A DNA stretch of 64,000 nt from AR5 sp041499965 (lineage in GTDB: Bacteria > Methylomirabilota > Methylomirabilia > Rokubacteriales > CSP1-6): NCBI GenBank assembly GCA_041499965.1, contig JBGQLG010000007.1, positions 1 to 64,000 of the forward strand, written 5' to 3'. Below the pieces are notes generated by a model. That model was not told the origin of the DNA. It made no database searches and worked only from the letters and a program-made list of their open reading frames with translations. A program made the translations under genes and the position numbers. This document shows positions 32,672 to 40,918 of the stretch, piece after piece. Position 1 is the stretch's first letter. Every line of letters starts with the position of its first letter.

Positions 32672-33832
32672 TCAGCGCCAGAGTCGCCGGCTGGCCAGCG
32701 CGGCGCCGTCGGCCAGCGCGCGCAGCTTGGCCCACACGACGCTGGGCGCGACCATCTCGGAGCCGGCGAACGTCCCGAAGCCGCAGTCCGTCGAGGCGAT
32801 GACGCGCTCGCGGGCACCGACCGCCGCGACGACGGCCTCGAGGCGGTCGGCCACGACCTCCGGATGCTCGACGTAGTTGGTGGTCGTGTCGATCACGCCA
32901 GGCAGGATCAGCATGGACGGCGGCGGCGGCAGGCGCCTGAGCGCCTTCACCTCGTGCTGGTGGCGCGGGTTGGCCAGCGGCAGCGAGAGCGCGCCGACCC
33001 GGGCCCGATAGAGCAGCGGCAGCACCGGCTCCAGCGGGACGTCGTGCGTGTGGGGACCGTCGTAGTTGCCCCAGCAGAAGTGCAGCCGGACCCGCTCGGG
33101 CGGAATCCCCGCGATGGCCAGGTTGATCGCGTCCACGTGCAGCTCGACGGCCTTCAGGAAGCCGTCCAGGGATTCCTTCTGGAAGAAGCGCCCGCGCTCC
33201 ATCGCCAGGTCGGGGCAATCGAGCTGGAGCACAAAGCCGCGGGCGTGGATCAGCTCGTACTCCTTCTTCATCTCCCGGGCCAGGGCGGCGATGTAGCGCT
33301 CGTGGGAGTCGTAGTAGGCATTGAGCAGGATGGTCGCGGCGGTCCCCGGCGAAACGGCCGTCATGAACGGCTCGGCGAATTGCTGCGGGATCGCCGCGGC
33401 GCACCGTGTGAACAGGTCGCACTCGGCGGCGGCCTCGCCGAGGTCGGCGTACTCGATCTCGGCCACCGCCTGCGGCGCATTGGCAATGCGGGCGGCCGAG
33501 CGGCGGCGGAACGCGAGCATCTCCGCGTAGTCGGGATGCTCGAGCAGGTCGAGGGCCAGCGGCCGCCGGCTCTCGCCGCCGAAGCCGCGCATCCGCCGGG
33601 CCACGTAGGTCGAGAACCCCGCCCGGGGCTGCTCGCCGTCGTTGCCGACATCAATGCCGGCCGCGAGCTGCCGCGTGATGACGTCGCGCACGGCCGCCTC
33701 GGCCTGGCGCGCCAGCTCGGCGGCGTCGATCGGCTCGCCGGCGTCCTGGCGCACGAGCAGGTCCCGCAGGGCCGGATTGCGCGGGATGCTGCCGACGTGG
33801 GTGGTCAGGATCCGGTCGTCGCTGCGTCGCAT
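32672..33832 (-). CDS. Cobalamin-independent methionine synthase (MetE C-terminal) family
   Basis: This 386-residue TIM-barrel protein is the MetE catalytic half without the N-terminal domain. Zinc ligands visible are H251 and C253 (RLHFCWGN) and C350 (STDCGFGTF). The start has HVGSIPRNPALRDLL, matching the THVGSLPRP motif of stand-alone members. These zinc methyltransferases move methyl groups to thiols, and stand-alone forms may use corrinoid proteins or other donors instead of methyl-folate polyglutamate. It begins 1 base before the stop region of the TRAP gene order on the same strand, but a functional tie is unclear. Confidence 0.88.
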   Translation of the reverse strand: MRRSDDRILTTHVGSIPRNPALRDLLVRQDAGEPIDAAELARQAEAAVRDVITRQLAAGIDVGNDGEQPRAGFSTYVARRMRGFGGESRRPLALDLLEHPDYAEMLAFRRRSAARIANAPQAVAEIEYADLGEAAAECDLFTRCAAAIPQQFAEPFMTAVSPGTAATILLNAYYDSHERYIAALAREMKKEYELIHARGFVLQLDCPDLAMERGRFFQKESLDGFLKAVELHVDAINLAIAGIPPERVRLHFCWGNYDGPHTHDVPLEPVLPLLYRARVGALSLPLANPRHQHEVKALRRLPPPPSMLILPGVIDTTTNYVEHPEVVADRLEAVVAAVGARERVIASTDCGFGTFAGSEMVAPSVVWAKLRALADGAALASRRLWR

Positions 33833-33833
33833 C

Positions 33834-35117
33834 TCAGCGCACCATCCCCGCGCGGCGCGGCAGGAAGAGGGTGATCTCGGGGAACAGGATCAGGATGATC
33901 AGCCCCACGAACAACGAGACCAGGTAGGGCCAGTAGACGCGGAAGTGGCGGCCCACGCTGATGTCGGCGAAGCGCAGCGCCATCAGCAGGCCGACGCCGA
34001 TCGGCGGCAGGAACAGGCCGATGCCGACGGCGGCGGTGAGGACGATGTTGAAGTGGATCGGGTGGATGCCGATCTGCTTGGCCACGGGGAAGACGACCGG
34101 GACGAGGACGACCGCGGCCGGCAGCCCCTCCAGCACCATGCCGAAGGCGATGACGATGACCGACACCGCGAGCAGGAAGAGCGACGGCGTCGTCTGCAGC
34201 GGCCGCAGCACCTCGCCCAGCAGCGCGGGCACGCCCAGCATGCCCATCAGGAACTGGTAGACGCTGGCCACGGCGAGGAGGAAGACCACCGCCGCCGTCA
34301 GCAGCGCGCTGTCGTGGACGAGCACCAGCATCTCGCGCGGCCGGACGTTCTTGTAGTAGAGCAGCGCGGCCGCCACCGCGTAGGCGGCCACCAGGGCGCC
34401 GGCCTCGGTCGCGGTGAAGGCGCCGAAGAAGAACCCGGCCACGATGAGGACCGGCACCACCATCGGCACCAGCGACGCCCGGACGGCCACGTTGAACTCC
34501 GCGGCGGTCGGCCGCTCGTCCTTGGGCCACTGCAGGCGATGGGCCTGGACGAAGACCACGACCATGAGGCAGGCGGCGGTGACGGCGGCCGGGATGAAGC
34601 CGGCCAGGAAGATGGCGACGACCGAGGTGTCGGTCACCTGCCCGAGCACGATCATGAAGATCGCCGGGGGCACCAAGATGCCCATGGCCGTCGCCGAGGC
34701 CACCAGCGAGGCGGCGTGCTCGCGGGAGTAGCCGGCCCGCAGCATCGGCGGCGTGAGCATGGCGCCGATGGCCGAGACATCCGCGATGGTGGAGCCGGAG
34801 ATGCCGGAGAAGAAGTACTCGGCCAGCACCACCGACAGCCCGAGGCCGCCGCGCACCCAGCCGATGAGCGCCCGGGCCAGGTTCACGAGCGCGTACGACA
34901 TCCCACAGCGCTCCATGAGGCTGCCGGCGAAGACGAAGGTGGGAATGGCCAGCAGGACCCAGCTCTGCGAGCCGGCCACCAGGCTGGAGGGCAGCTTCTG
35001 CAGCGAGAAGCCGCCGGCCAGCAACCCGGCGAACCCGGCCAGCCCCAGCGCGAACACGATCGGCAGCGACAGTGCGGTGAGGACCAGGAACGTGACGATG
35101 ACGATCGCGACGAGCAC
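33834..35117 (-). CDS. dctM: TRAP transporter large permease, DctM
   Basis: This 427-residue protein has about 12 membrane helices and the DctM signatures PTFVFAGSLMERCGM, GGLGLSVVLAEYFFSGISGSTIADVSAIG, and SATAMGILVPPAIFMIVLGQVT. It is the sodium-coupled translocating subunit for organic acids. GTG 35117 lies 3 bases after the DctQ stop region (35121), and the MetE-like gene begins 2 bases after its own stop. The matching binding protein is encoded divergently at 35771. Confidence 0.94.
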   Translation of the reverse strand: MLVAIVIVTFLVLTALSLPIVFALGLAGFAGLLAGGFSLQKLPSSLVAGSQSWVLLAIPTFVFAGSLMERCGMSYALVNLARALIGWVRGGLGLSVVLAEYFFSGISGSTIADVSAIGAMLTPPMLRAGYSREHAASLVASATAMGILVPPAIFMIVLGQVTDTSVVAIFLAGFIPAAVTAACLMVVVFVQAHRLQWPKDERPTAAEFNVAVRASLVPMVVPVLIVAGFFFGAFTATEAGALVAAYAVAAALLYYKNVRPREMLVLVHDSALLTAAVVFLLAVASVYQFLMGMLGVPALLGEVLRPLQTTPSLFLLAVSVIVIAFGMVLEGLPAAVVLVPVVFPVAKQIGIHPIHFNIVLTAAVGIGLFLPPIGVGLLMALRFADISVGRHFRVYWPYLVSLFVGLIILILFPEITLFLPRRAGMVR

Positions 35118-35120
35118 GGC

Positions 35121-35639
35121 TCAGTGCCCCTCGGCCGGGCCCGGCACCTTGCCGCGCCGGACGTCGTTCAGCGAGGCCAGGCTATAGACGACGATCAGGA
35201 TGCCCCCCACCACGGAGGCCAGGTACAGCCAGCGCAGGTTGAGGTCGAGCGCGGGCGAGAACGACTGGCTGTTGAGCTCGCTCACGTTCCAGCCGAACAC
35301 GGCGACCAGCGCGCCGAAGGTGGCCAGCAGCACGTACTGGCCGGCGAAGACGGCGCGTCGCACTGGCGGCGGGAAGCGGTCGATCACGATGGCGACCGCG
35401 AAGTGGGTGCCGCGGCGGATCCCGATGGCCGCACCGATGAAGGTCAGCCAAGCCAGCGCGTACTCGCCGATCTCCTCGACCCAGAAGAAGCGGACGGAGG
35501 GCAGGTCGAAGGTGGCGGAGAGCCAGGTGACGATGTAGCGCAGGAACACCCCGGCCAGCATGTCGACCATGGCGACCAGCATCAGCGCGGTGAGCACGAT
35601 GTGGGGAACCCACGCGACCGCACGGCCGAGGGCTTTCAC
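35121..35639 (-). CDS. dctQ: TRAP transporter small permease, DctQ
   Basis: This 172-residue protein has four membrane helices in the DctQ pattern. FFWVEEIGEYALAWLTFIGAAIGIRRGTHFAV is the conserved signature (EEI..Y...W..F.G...A.R...H). It supports the large permease and contacts the periplasmic binding protein. The GTG at 35639 lies 8 bases after a TACGAT -10 box, so the transcript may be leaderless. Confidence 0.9.
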   Translation of the reverse strand: MKALGRAVAWVPHIVLTALMLVAMVDMLAGVFLRYIVTWLSATFDLPSVRFFWVEEIGEYALAWLTFIGAAIGIRRGTHFAVAIVIDRFPPPVRRAVFAGQYVLLATFGALVAVFGWNVSELNSQSFSPALDLNLRWLYLASVVGGILIVVYSLASLNDVRRGKVPGPAEGH

Positions 35640-35647
35640 GCGCGCGG

Positions 35648-35730
35648 ATCGTAGACCGCCGGGCCGAGGCTTGTCAACGCCGCGGGGCGACGCGGGGCGG
35701 CTTGACAACACGCCGGCGATACCGCGCTAT
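35648..35730. promoter_or_regulatory. Divergent promoters of the TRAP genes
   Basis: On the minus strand a perfect TTGACA (35677-35672), an 18-base spacer and TACGAT (35653-35648) form a strong sigma-70-type promoter for dctQM. On the plus strand TTGACA (35702-35707) faces dctP with a weak -10 near 35725-35731. The two -35 boxes sit in an inverted TTGTCAA...TTGACAA arrangement, 24 bases apart, which could also be a regulator site. Confidence 0.6.
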
Positions 35731-35770
35731 GGGGGCGCCGTCAACGCCGCCCGCTCGGAGGACAGCGCAC

Positions 35771-36775
35771 ATGAGGACGTTCACCCGCTACGCGACCGCC
35801 GCGGCCCTGCTGCTCGGCCTGGTCCTGGCCGGCTCGGCCGGCCCGACGCCCACCCAGGCGCAGTCGCCGCGCAAGCTCGACCTGGCCCACATCATCGCGC
35901 CGCCCGAGTCGGGGGCGATCGGGTTCAAGTACCTGGCCGAGGAGGTCACCAAGCGCTCCAAGGGCACGCTCAACGTGGTCTTCCACGGCGGCACGCTCCT
36001 CGGCAAGGAGCTGGAGATCATGGACGCGGTGAAGTCCGGCAACATCGCGCTCGGCACTCCGGTCGGCGCCGCCTGCACGGTGTTCCCCGAGATGTGCGTG
36101 TTCCTCACGCCCTACCTCGTGCGCGACTACAACCACGCCTACGCGATGTTCAACGGCGAGATCGGCCGCCAGCTCGACGAGACCTTCCAGAAGAAGTACA
36201 AGGTCAAGATCATCTACTTCTACGACTACGGGTTCCGCCATTTCTGGAACAACCGCAAGCCGATCGCCACGCCGGCCGACCTCAAGGGCCTCAAGCTGCG
36301 CGTGCAGCAGGGGCGCGTCTTCGCCGACACCGTCAACGGGCTGGGGGCCAGCGCGGTGCCGATGGCGTGGGGCGAGGTGATCCCGGCCGCTCAGCAGGGT
36401 GTGATCGACGGGGCCGACCTGCCGATCTACAACATCTACGCGCTGAAGGTCTACGAGGTGTCCAAGTACGTCTCGATGACCTTTCACAACTACGGGCCCA
36501 CGCTGCTGGTGATGAACCTCGACGTCTGGAAGAGCCTGACGCCCGAGCAGCAGCAGCTCTTCATGGAGGTCGGCCGCGAGGCGCAGAAGAAGGTCCGCGA
36601 GCTGACCGAGAGCGTCGACAACATCGCCAAGGCCAAGGAGATCCTCGAGGCCAAGGGCATGAAGGTCAACGCCGCCGACGTCGCCTCCTTCCGCAAGGTC
36701 GCCGAGGACAAGATCTGGCCGTCGTACAGGCAGCAGTACGCGGAGTGGTGGGACCGGGTGGCGAACGCGAAGTAG
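35771..36775 (+). CDS. dctP: TRAP transporter substrate-binding protein, DctP
   Basis: This 334-residue protein has a Sec signal (YATAAALLLGLVLAGSAG, cut near TQAQ) and the DctP body. It shows KLDLAHIIAPPESGAIGFKYLAEEV, GGTLLGKELEIMDAVKSGNIAL, the carboxylate-binding stretch GLKLRVQQGRVFADTVNGLGASAVPM with the conserved Arg (KLRVQ), and EVSKYVSMTFHNYGP. It captures an organic acid in the periplasm for DctQM, encoded divergently. ATG 35771 has GGAGGAC about 10 bases upstream. Confidence 0.93.
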   Translation: MRTFTRYATAAALLLGLVLAGSAGPTPTQAQSPRKLDLAHIIAPPESGAIGFKYLAEEVTKRSKGTLNVVFHGGTLLGKELEIMDAVKSGNIALGTPVGAACTVFPEMCVFLTPYLVRDYNHAYAMFNGEIGRQLDETFQKKYKVKIIYFYDYGFRHFWNNRKPIATPADLKGLKLRVQQGRVFADTVNGLGASAVPMAWGEVIPAAQQGVIDGADLPIYNIYALKVYEVSKYVSMTFHNYGPTLLVMNLDVWKSLTPEQQQLFMEVGREAQKKVRELTESVDNIAKAKEILEAKGMKVNAADVASFRKVAEDKIWPSYRQQYAEWWDRVANAK

Positions 36776-36834
36776 CGAGCCCGGCCGGCGCCGTGGCCTG
36801 AGCTCACCGGCGTCGGCCCGGGTCCGCTGCGCCT

Positions 36835-36862
36835 ATTTGACTATATAACTATATGGTCATAT
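36835..36862. promoter_or_regulatory. AT-rich palindromic operator of the persulfide operon
   Basis: In a region otherwise near 70 percent GC, a 30-base island is almost all A and T. It contains the dyad GACTATAT-AACT-ATATGGTC (36839-36858), one mismatch per half, with matching ATTT/ATAT flanks. Its size and composition resemble operators of sulfur-sensing ArsR proteins such as BigR. The probable repressor is the operon's own ArsR gene at 38182. A -10 element is likely inside it. Confidence 0.7.
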
Positions 36863-36889
36863 AGTGTGTTCGGGAGGAGCCGGGCACTC

Positions 36890-38185
36890 ATGGACACATT
36901 CACGGCGTCAGCGGGGACCTTGTCCGTCGACACCTTCCGGGCCGAGCCGGACGGCTGCCTGGGCTACTTGGTGGTGGACGAGCACAGCCGCACGGCGATG
37001 GCGATCGATCCCCGCCTGGACCAGGTCGACCGCTACCTGGAGACACTCGGCGCACGCGGCCTGCGCCTGGCCTACGCGCTCGACACCCACACGCACGCCG
37101 ACCACCTCTCCGGCGTTCGCCGGCTCGCCCAGCGCACCGGTGCCTCGATGCTCGCCCATGCGGCATCCAAGGTGACGGGCCCCGCCCGGCGACTCCCGGG
37201 CGGCGCCCGCCTCGAGCTCGGCGGCGTCCGCGTCGACGTCATGGACGCGCCCGGCCACACGCCGGATTCGCTGGCGCTGCTGGTCGAGGGACACCTCTTC
37301 ACGGGCGACGCGCTCTTTGCCGGCGGCGCCGGCCGGACCGACTTCATGGGGGGCAGCGCGTCGGCGCTGTTCGACACGCTGCGCACGTTCGAGGCGCTGC
37401 CGGCCGACACCGTGGTCCACCCGGGCCACGACTACGTCGGACGTCCGGTGACGACGATCGGGGAGGAGCAAGCGGGCAACTCCCTGCTGCGCGAGCGCGA
37501 TCGGACGGCCTTCGTGGCCCGGCTGTCGACCAGGGCCGAGCCACCCGCCAACATGGCGGCGATCCTCCGTCACAACCTCGAGGAGGTCGACGCGGCGACC
37601 GTGGCACCGGCGGAGCTGCAGGCGTTGCGGGCCCAGGCCCCGGGTCCGTCGATCCTCGACGTCCGCACGCCGCTGGAATTCGAGAGCGAGCACATCGAGG
37701 GCGCGCTCAACATCCCCCTGGGCCAGCTGGACAGCCGCCTCGAGGATCTCGCCGAGCAGCAGGACGTGGTGATCGTGTGTCGGACCGGCGTCCGGGCGAC
37801 GATCGCGGCAGAGTCGCTGGCCCGGGCGGGGGGCCGGGCGCGGGTGCTCGACGGCGGCATGCTGGCTTGGCGCCGCGCGCGGCTGCCGGTCCGAGAGGGG
37901 CGCAAGCGGCTGGCCGTCGATCGCCAGGTGCAACTCATCGCGGGCTCGATGGTCCTCACCGGCGTGGTCCTGGGGACCTTCCTCAACCCCTGGTTCCTCG
38001 CGCTGGCCGCATTCTTCGGGGCCGGCCTCACGTTCGCGGGCGCCACGGGCACGTGCGGTCTGGCGCTGATCCTCATGAAGCTGCCCTGGAACCGGACGAC
38101 ACCGGCGCCGGCCGCGGGGGGCGCCGCGTGTGCGGCGGGCGGGGCGGCGGCGACGTGCGCGGCCCCGGCGGAGCCGCACCGGTGA
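36890..38185 (+). CDS. Persulfide dioxygenase-rhodanese fusion with membrane tail
   Basis: This 431-residue fusion begins with a metallo-beta-lactamase domain of the ETHE1/persulfide dioxygenase type (residues 10-235: THTHADH with H67, H69, D71 and H72; GHTPDS; TGDALF; HPGHDY). A rhodanese domain follows (about 236-335, Cys C297 in VCRTGVRA), then a DUF2892-type pair of membrane helices (345-398). The short tail is Ala/Gly-rich with two Cys (414, 423). It would oxidise persulfide to sulfite and pass sulfur through the rhodanese Cys at the inner membrane. ATG 36890 follows a GGAGG site; an AT-rich operator is just upstream. The ArsR gene overlaps its stop (GTGA). Confidence 0.88.
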   Translation: MDTFTASAGTLSVDTFRAEPDGCLGYLVVDEHSRTAMAIDPRLDQVDRYLETLGARGLRLAYALDTHTHADHLSGVRRLAQRTGASMLAHAASKVTGPARRLPGGARLELGGVRVDVMDAPGHTPDSLALLVEGHLFTGDALFAGGAGRTDFMGGSASALFDTLRTFEALPADTVVHPGHDYVGRPVTTIGEEQAGNSLLRERDRTAFVARLSTRAEPPANMAAILRHNLEEVDAATVAPAELQALRAQAPGPSILDVRTPLEFESEHIEGALNIPLGQLDSRLEDLAEQQDVVIVCRTGVRATIAAESLARAGGRARVLDGGMLAWRRARLPVREGRKRLAVDRQVQLIAGSMVLTGVVLGTFLNPWFLALAAFFGAGLTFAGATGTCGLALILMKLPWNRTTPAPAAGGAACAAGGAAATCAAPAEPHR

Positions 38186-38529
38186 GCCCAACCCAGCGGA
38201 GCCGGAGCAAGCCCGTGCTGTCGCGCGAGGCCCTCGAGCTGCTCGCCACTCGCTTCCGCGCTCTCGCGGACGCGACGCGGCTGTCGCTCTTGCAGGCGCT
38301 GTTCGAAGAGGAGCGGACCGTCCAGGATCTGTGCGCCCTCACCGGGGCATCGCCGGCGAACGCCAGCAAACACCTGGCCCTGCTGTTCGAGCAGGGCCTC
38401 GTGGCGCGCCGCCGCGAGGGCCTGTTCACCTACTACAGGATCGCCGACGCGACGCTCGAGCGGCTGTGCCGGCTCGTGTGCGGCTCGCTCGCGGAGCGCC
38501 ACGAGTCGCTGCGAGCCCATCTGGTTTGA
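38182..38529 (+). CDS. ArsR-family transcriptional repressor (BigR/SqrR-like candidate)
   Basis: This 115-residue winged-helix protein has the ArsR core RFRALADATRLSLLQALFEEERTVQDLCALTGASPANASKHL split across a helix-turn-helix, then GLVARRREGLFTYYRI. Cysteines C51 (start of the recognition region) and C96/C100 (last helix) could form the reversible tetrasulfide or disulfide link used by persulfide sensors of this family. That assignment rests on the operon context. It starts at GTG 38182, overlapping the upstream fusion gene by 4 bases, and probably binds the AT-rich operator at 36835-36862. Confidence 0.85.
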   Translation: MSPTQRSRSKPVLSREALELLATRFRALADATRLSLLQALFEEERTVQDLCALTGASPANASKHLALLFEQGLVARRREGLFTYYRIADATLERLCRLVCGSLAERHESLRAHLV

Positions 38530-38601
38530 CGTCGGCCCCGAGGCCCGGGACGCGTCGGGAATCCCCGACCTGCAGGCGGCCGTCTCAAGAGCGCGGAGGA
38601 G

Positions 38602-38940
38602 ATGACGATGACGTCCGAGACAGCGACGATCGCGTTGACCGAGGTCGGATTCGACGAGGCGGTGGTGGCCCACCCGCAACTCGTCGTCGATTTTTGGGCT
38701 CCGTGGTGCGGGCCGTGCCGTGCCCTGGGTCCGGTGCTCGACGAGGTGGCGCGCGAGGAGGCCGGCCGGGTGGTGGTCGGCAAGGTCAACGTGGACGAGC
38801 AGCCGGGGCTGGCGGCGCGTTTTGGTGTCCGGTCCATCCCGACGCTGGTCTTCTTCAAGGACGGCCGGATCGTCGATACGGTGGTCGGCGCGGTCCCCAA
38901 GGCGGAGATCGCCAAGCGGATCGAGGCATTGCGGGACTGA
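38602..38940 (+). CDS. trxA: Thioredoxin
   Basis: This 112-residue protein has the thioredoxin fold with active site WCGPC (C36, C39), VDFWAPWCGPCRALGP, KVNVDEQPGLAARFGVRSIPT with the cis-proline, and FFKDGR. It reduces protein disulfides or persulfides in the cytoplasm. It lies 72 bases after the ArsR gene on the same strand, so it is probably the last member of the sulfide-response operon, where thioredoxin would release sulfide from persulfides. ATG 38602 has GGAGGAG directly upstream. Confidence 0.93.
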   Translation: MTMTSETATIALTEVGFDEAVVAHPQLVVDFWAPWCGPCRALGPVLDEVAREEAGRVVVGKVNVDEQPGLAARFGVRSIPTLVFFKDGRIVDTVVGAVPKAEIAKRIEALRD

Positions 38941-38946
38941 GCGTCC

Positions 38947-39876
38947 TCAGCCGCGGACGTCGAGCAGGTCGCGCAGGCCGTCGCCGACCAAGTTGATCGC
39001 CAGCACCGTCAGCGCCAGGAACATCCCCGGGAACAGGATGATCCAGAACGCCAGCTGCACGTAGGTCTTGCCCTCGGCCATGATGTTGCCCCACGACGGG
39101 ATGTGGGGCGGCGTCCCCGCCCCCAGGAACGACAGGTAGGCCTCGAACAGGATGGCCGACGCCCCCATGTAGGTGGCCTGTACGACCAGGGGCGCCACCA
39201 GCGCCGGCAGGATGTAGCGCACCAGGATCCGCGGCGTGCCGACGCCCAGCGCCCGCGCCGCCTCCACCATGGTGTGCTCGCGCAGCGAGAGCACGGAGGC
39301 GCGCACCACCCGGATCACCCGGGGGATCTCGGGGATCACCAGCGCGATGACCACGTTGCGCACGCTGCCCCGCATCATCGCCATCAGCGCCAGCGCCAGG
39401 AGGATGGCTGGGATTGCCATGAGGCCGTCCATCACGCGCATCATCACCGTGTCGAGCCGCCGGTAGAAGCCGATCACCAGTCCCAGCGCGGTGCCCAGGG
39501 CCAGGCTCACCACCGAGACGCAGGCGCCGACCACGAGCGACACGCGGGCGCCGTACAGCGTGCGCGTGTACACGTCGCGGCCGAAGTGGTCGGAACCGAA
39601 CCAGTGCGCCGCCGACGGCGGCTGCAGCCGCTGGATCGGCCGCATCTGCTGAGGATCACCCGTCCACCACAGCGGCGCGAGCACGCCGCTGGCGAAGATC
39701 AGCAGCAGCACGACGAGGCCGGCGACGAACGTCGGCTGGCGCGCCAGGAACCGGCGGGCGCGCGACGCGTCAGCCCCCGGCGATCGACCTGAGCGATCGC
39801 CAACCGTTGGCGCGTCAGCGAGGAGCGCCCCGGCTTCGCCGGGGCGGAACGAAGGTTGGGGGGTGCTGGGGGCCAT
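38947..39876 (-). CDS. ABC transporter permease, DppC type, with repeat-derived start
   Basis: This 309-residue permease has the DppC signatures: QRLQPPSAAHWFGSDHFGRDVYTR, coupling loop TMVEAARALGVGTPRILVRYILPALV, LSFLGAGTPPHIPSWGNIM, and GDGLRDLLDVRG. The first 45 residues (ATG 39876 onward: MAPSTPQPSFRPGEAGALLA) are polar, lie partly inside a dispersed palindromic repeat (39819-39887) and look unlike family members. No better in-frame start exists before the first helix, so the repeat seems to supply the start. It is paired with the DppB gene upstream. No binding protein is adjacent. Confidence 0.88.
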   Translation of the reverse strand: MAPSTPQPSFRPGEAGALLADAPTVGDRSGRSPGADASRARRFLARQPTFVAGLVVLLLIFASGVLAPLWWTGDPQQMRPIQRLQPPSAAHWFGSDHFGRDVYTRTLYGARVSLVVGACVSVVSLALGTALGLVIGFYRRLDTVMMRVMDGLMAIPAILLALALMAMMRGSVRNVVIALVIPEIPRVIRVVRASVLSLREHTMVEAARALGVGTPRILVRYILPALVAPLVVQATYMGASAILFEAYLSFLGAGTPPHIPSWGNIMAEGKTYVQLAFWIILFPGMFLALTVLAINLVGDGLRDLLDVRG

Positions 39877-39887
39877 GTCGGGGCCCC
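39819..39887. repeat. Dispersed palindromic repeat, copy A
   Basis: This copy has the form CGAGGAGCGCCCCGG, a short CGGGGC dyad, a G-run, then GGGGGCCATGTCGGGGCCCC. It is one of four related copies in the window (A, B at 39904, C at 45348, D at 45279). It overlaps the first codons of the DppC gene at 38947-39876. Confidence 0.8.
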
Positions 39888-39903
39888 TGCCCGAGCCCGT
39901 CAT

Positions 39904-39975
39904 CGAGGAGCGCCCCGGCTCCGCCGGGGCGTGACGAGCACATGGGGGGTGTGGGGGGCCATGTCGGGGCCCCCC
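39904..39975. repeat. Dispersed palindromic repeat, copy B
   Basis: Nearly the same as copy A, 16 bases away in direct orientation: CGAGGAGCGCCCCGG, CCGGGGCGTGACGA, a G-run, and GGGGGGCCATGTCGGGGCCCC shortened at one end. It fills the space between the DppB stop (39977) and the DppC gene, where it could also attenuate transcription between the two. Confidence 0.8.
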
Positions 39976-39976
39976 A

Positions 39977-40918
39977 CTAGTACCGAATCCTGGGGTCGAG
40001 GACCACGTAGAGGACGTCGACGACCAGGTTGATGAGCACGTAGACGCCGGAGACGACGAGCAGCACGCCCTGGATGACCGGATAGTCGCGCCGCACGATG
40101 GCGTCGACCGTGAGGCGGCCCAGCCCCGGCAGCGCAAAGACGCTCTCGGTCACGACGGCGCCGCCGATGAGCAGGGCGAAGCCCAGCCCGATGATCGTCA
40201 CCACCGGGAGCGAGGCGTTCTTGAGCGCGTGGCGCACGAGCACGTGGCGCGGCGCCAGCCCCTTGGCGAAGGCCGTGCGAATGTAGTCCTCGTCGAGCAC
40301 GCCGAGCATGCTGGCCCGGGTCATCCGCGCGATCAGCGCCATGTAGACGACCGACAGCGTCAGGGCGGGCAGGATCAGATGGCTCAGGAACGGCCCCAGC
40401 CCGGCGGCGAGCGGAGAGTAGCCCTGCACCGGCAGCCAGCCGGCGGTGATGGCGAAGACGTAGACGAGAATGAAGCCGAGCCAGAAGGTGGGCATCGAGA
40501 AGCCGGAGACGGCGAACACCATCACCGCGCGGTCGAGCCAGGAGCCCTGGCGCCACGCCGCCACGACCCCGATCGGCACGCCGGCGCCCACGCTGATCAG
40601 CATGGCGAAGAGCGTGAGCCAGATGGTGGTGGCGGCCCGCTGGCCGATGAGCGTGGACACCGGCAGCCCGGAGAAGATCGAGGTGCCGAGGTCGCCGTGC
40701 ACGATGCGCCCGAGCCAGATGGCCACCTGGGTGTGGAAGGGCTGGTCGAGGCCCAGGCGCGCGCGGATGCGCGCGATGTCCTCGGTGGTCGCGTAGTCGC
40801 CGGCGATGATGACGGCCGGATCGCCGGGGGTGACGTGCAAGAGCGCGAAGACCGCGATCGCCACCACGCCCATGACGGGGACGGTGGCCACCAGGCGCCG
40901 AAGGACCTCTGCGAACAC
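39977..40918 (-). CDS. ABC transporter permease, DppB type
   Basis: This 313-residue permease has the start EVLRRLVATVPVMGVVAIAVFALLHVTPGDP, GLDQPFHTQVAIWLGRIVHGDLGTS, FWLGFILVYVFAITAGWLP, the coupling loop RTAFAKGLAPRHVLVRHALKN and the end VDVLYVVLDPRIRY. It is the first gene of the third permease pair. The 5-prime region 40919-41145 separates it from the divergent RRM gene. The substrate is unknown, because no binding protein accompanies the pair. Confidence 0.93.
   Translation of the reverse strand: MFAEVLRRLVATVPVMGVVAIAVFALLHVTPGDPAVIIAGDYATTEDIARIRARLGLDQPFHTQVAIWLGRIVHGDLGTSIFSGLPVSTLIGQRAATTIWLTLFAMLISVGAGVPIGVVAAWRQGSWLDRAVMVFAVSGFSMPTFWLGFILVYVFAITAGWLPVQGYSPLAAGLGPFLSHLILPALTLSVVYMALIARMTRASMLGVLDEDYIRTAFAKGLAPRHVLVRHALKNASLPVVTIIGLGFALLIGGAVVTESVFALPGLGRLTVDAIVRRDYPVIQGVLLVVSGVYVLINLVVDVLYVVLDPRIRY

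Noticed and set aside
36776..36889. AT-rich segment as a mobile element end or replication origin
   Set aside because: Only about 30 bases, with a single dyad; no DnaA boxes, no transposase and no flanking repeats. An operator explains it better.
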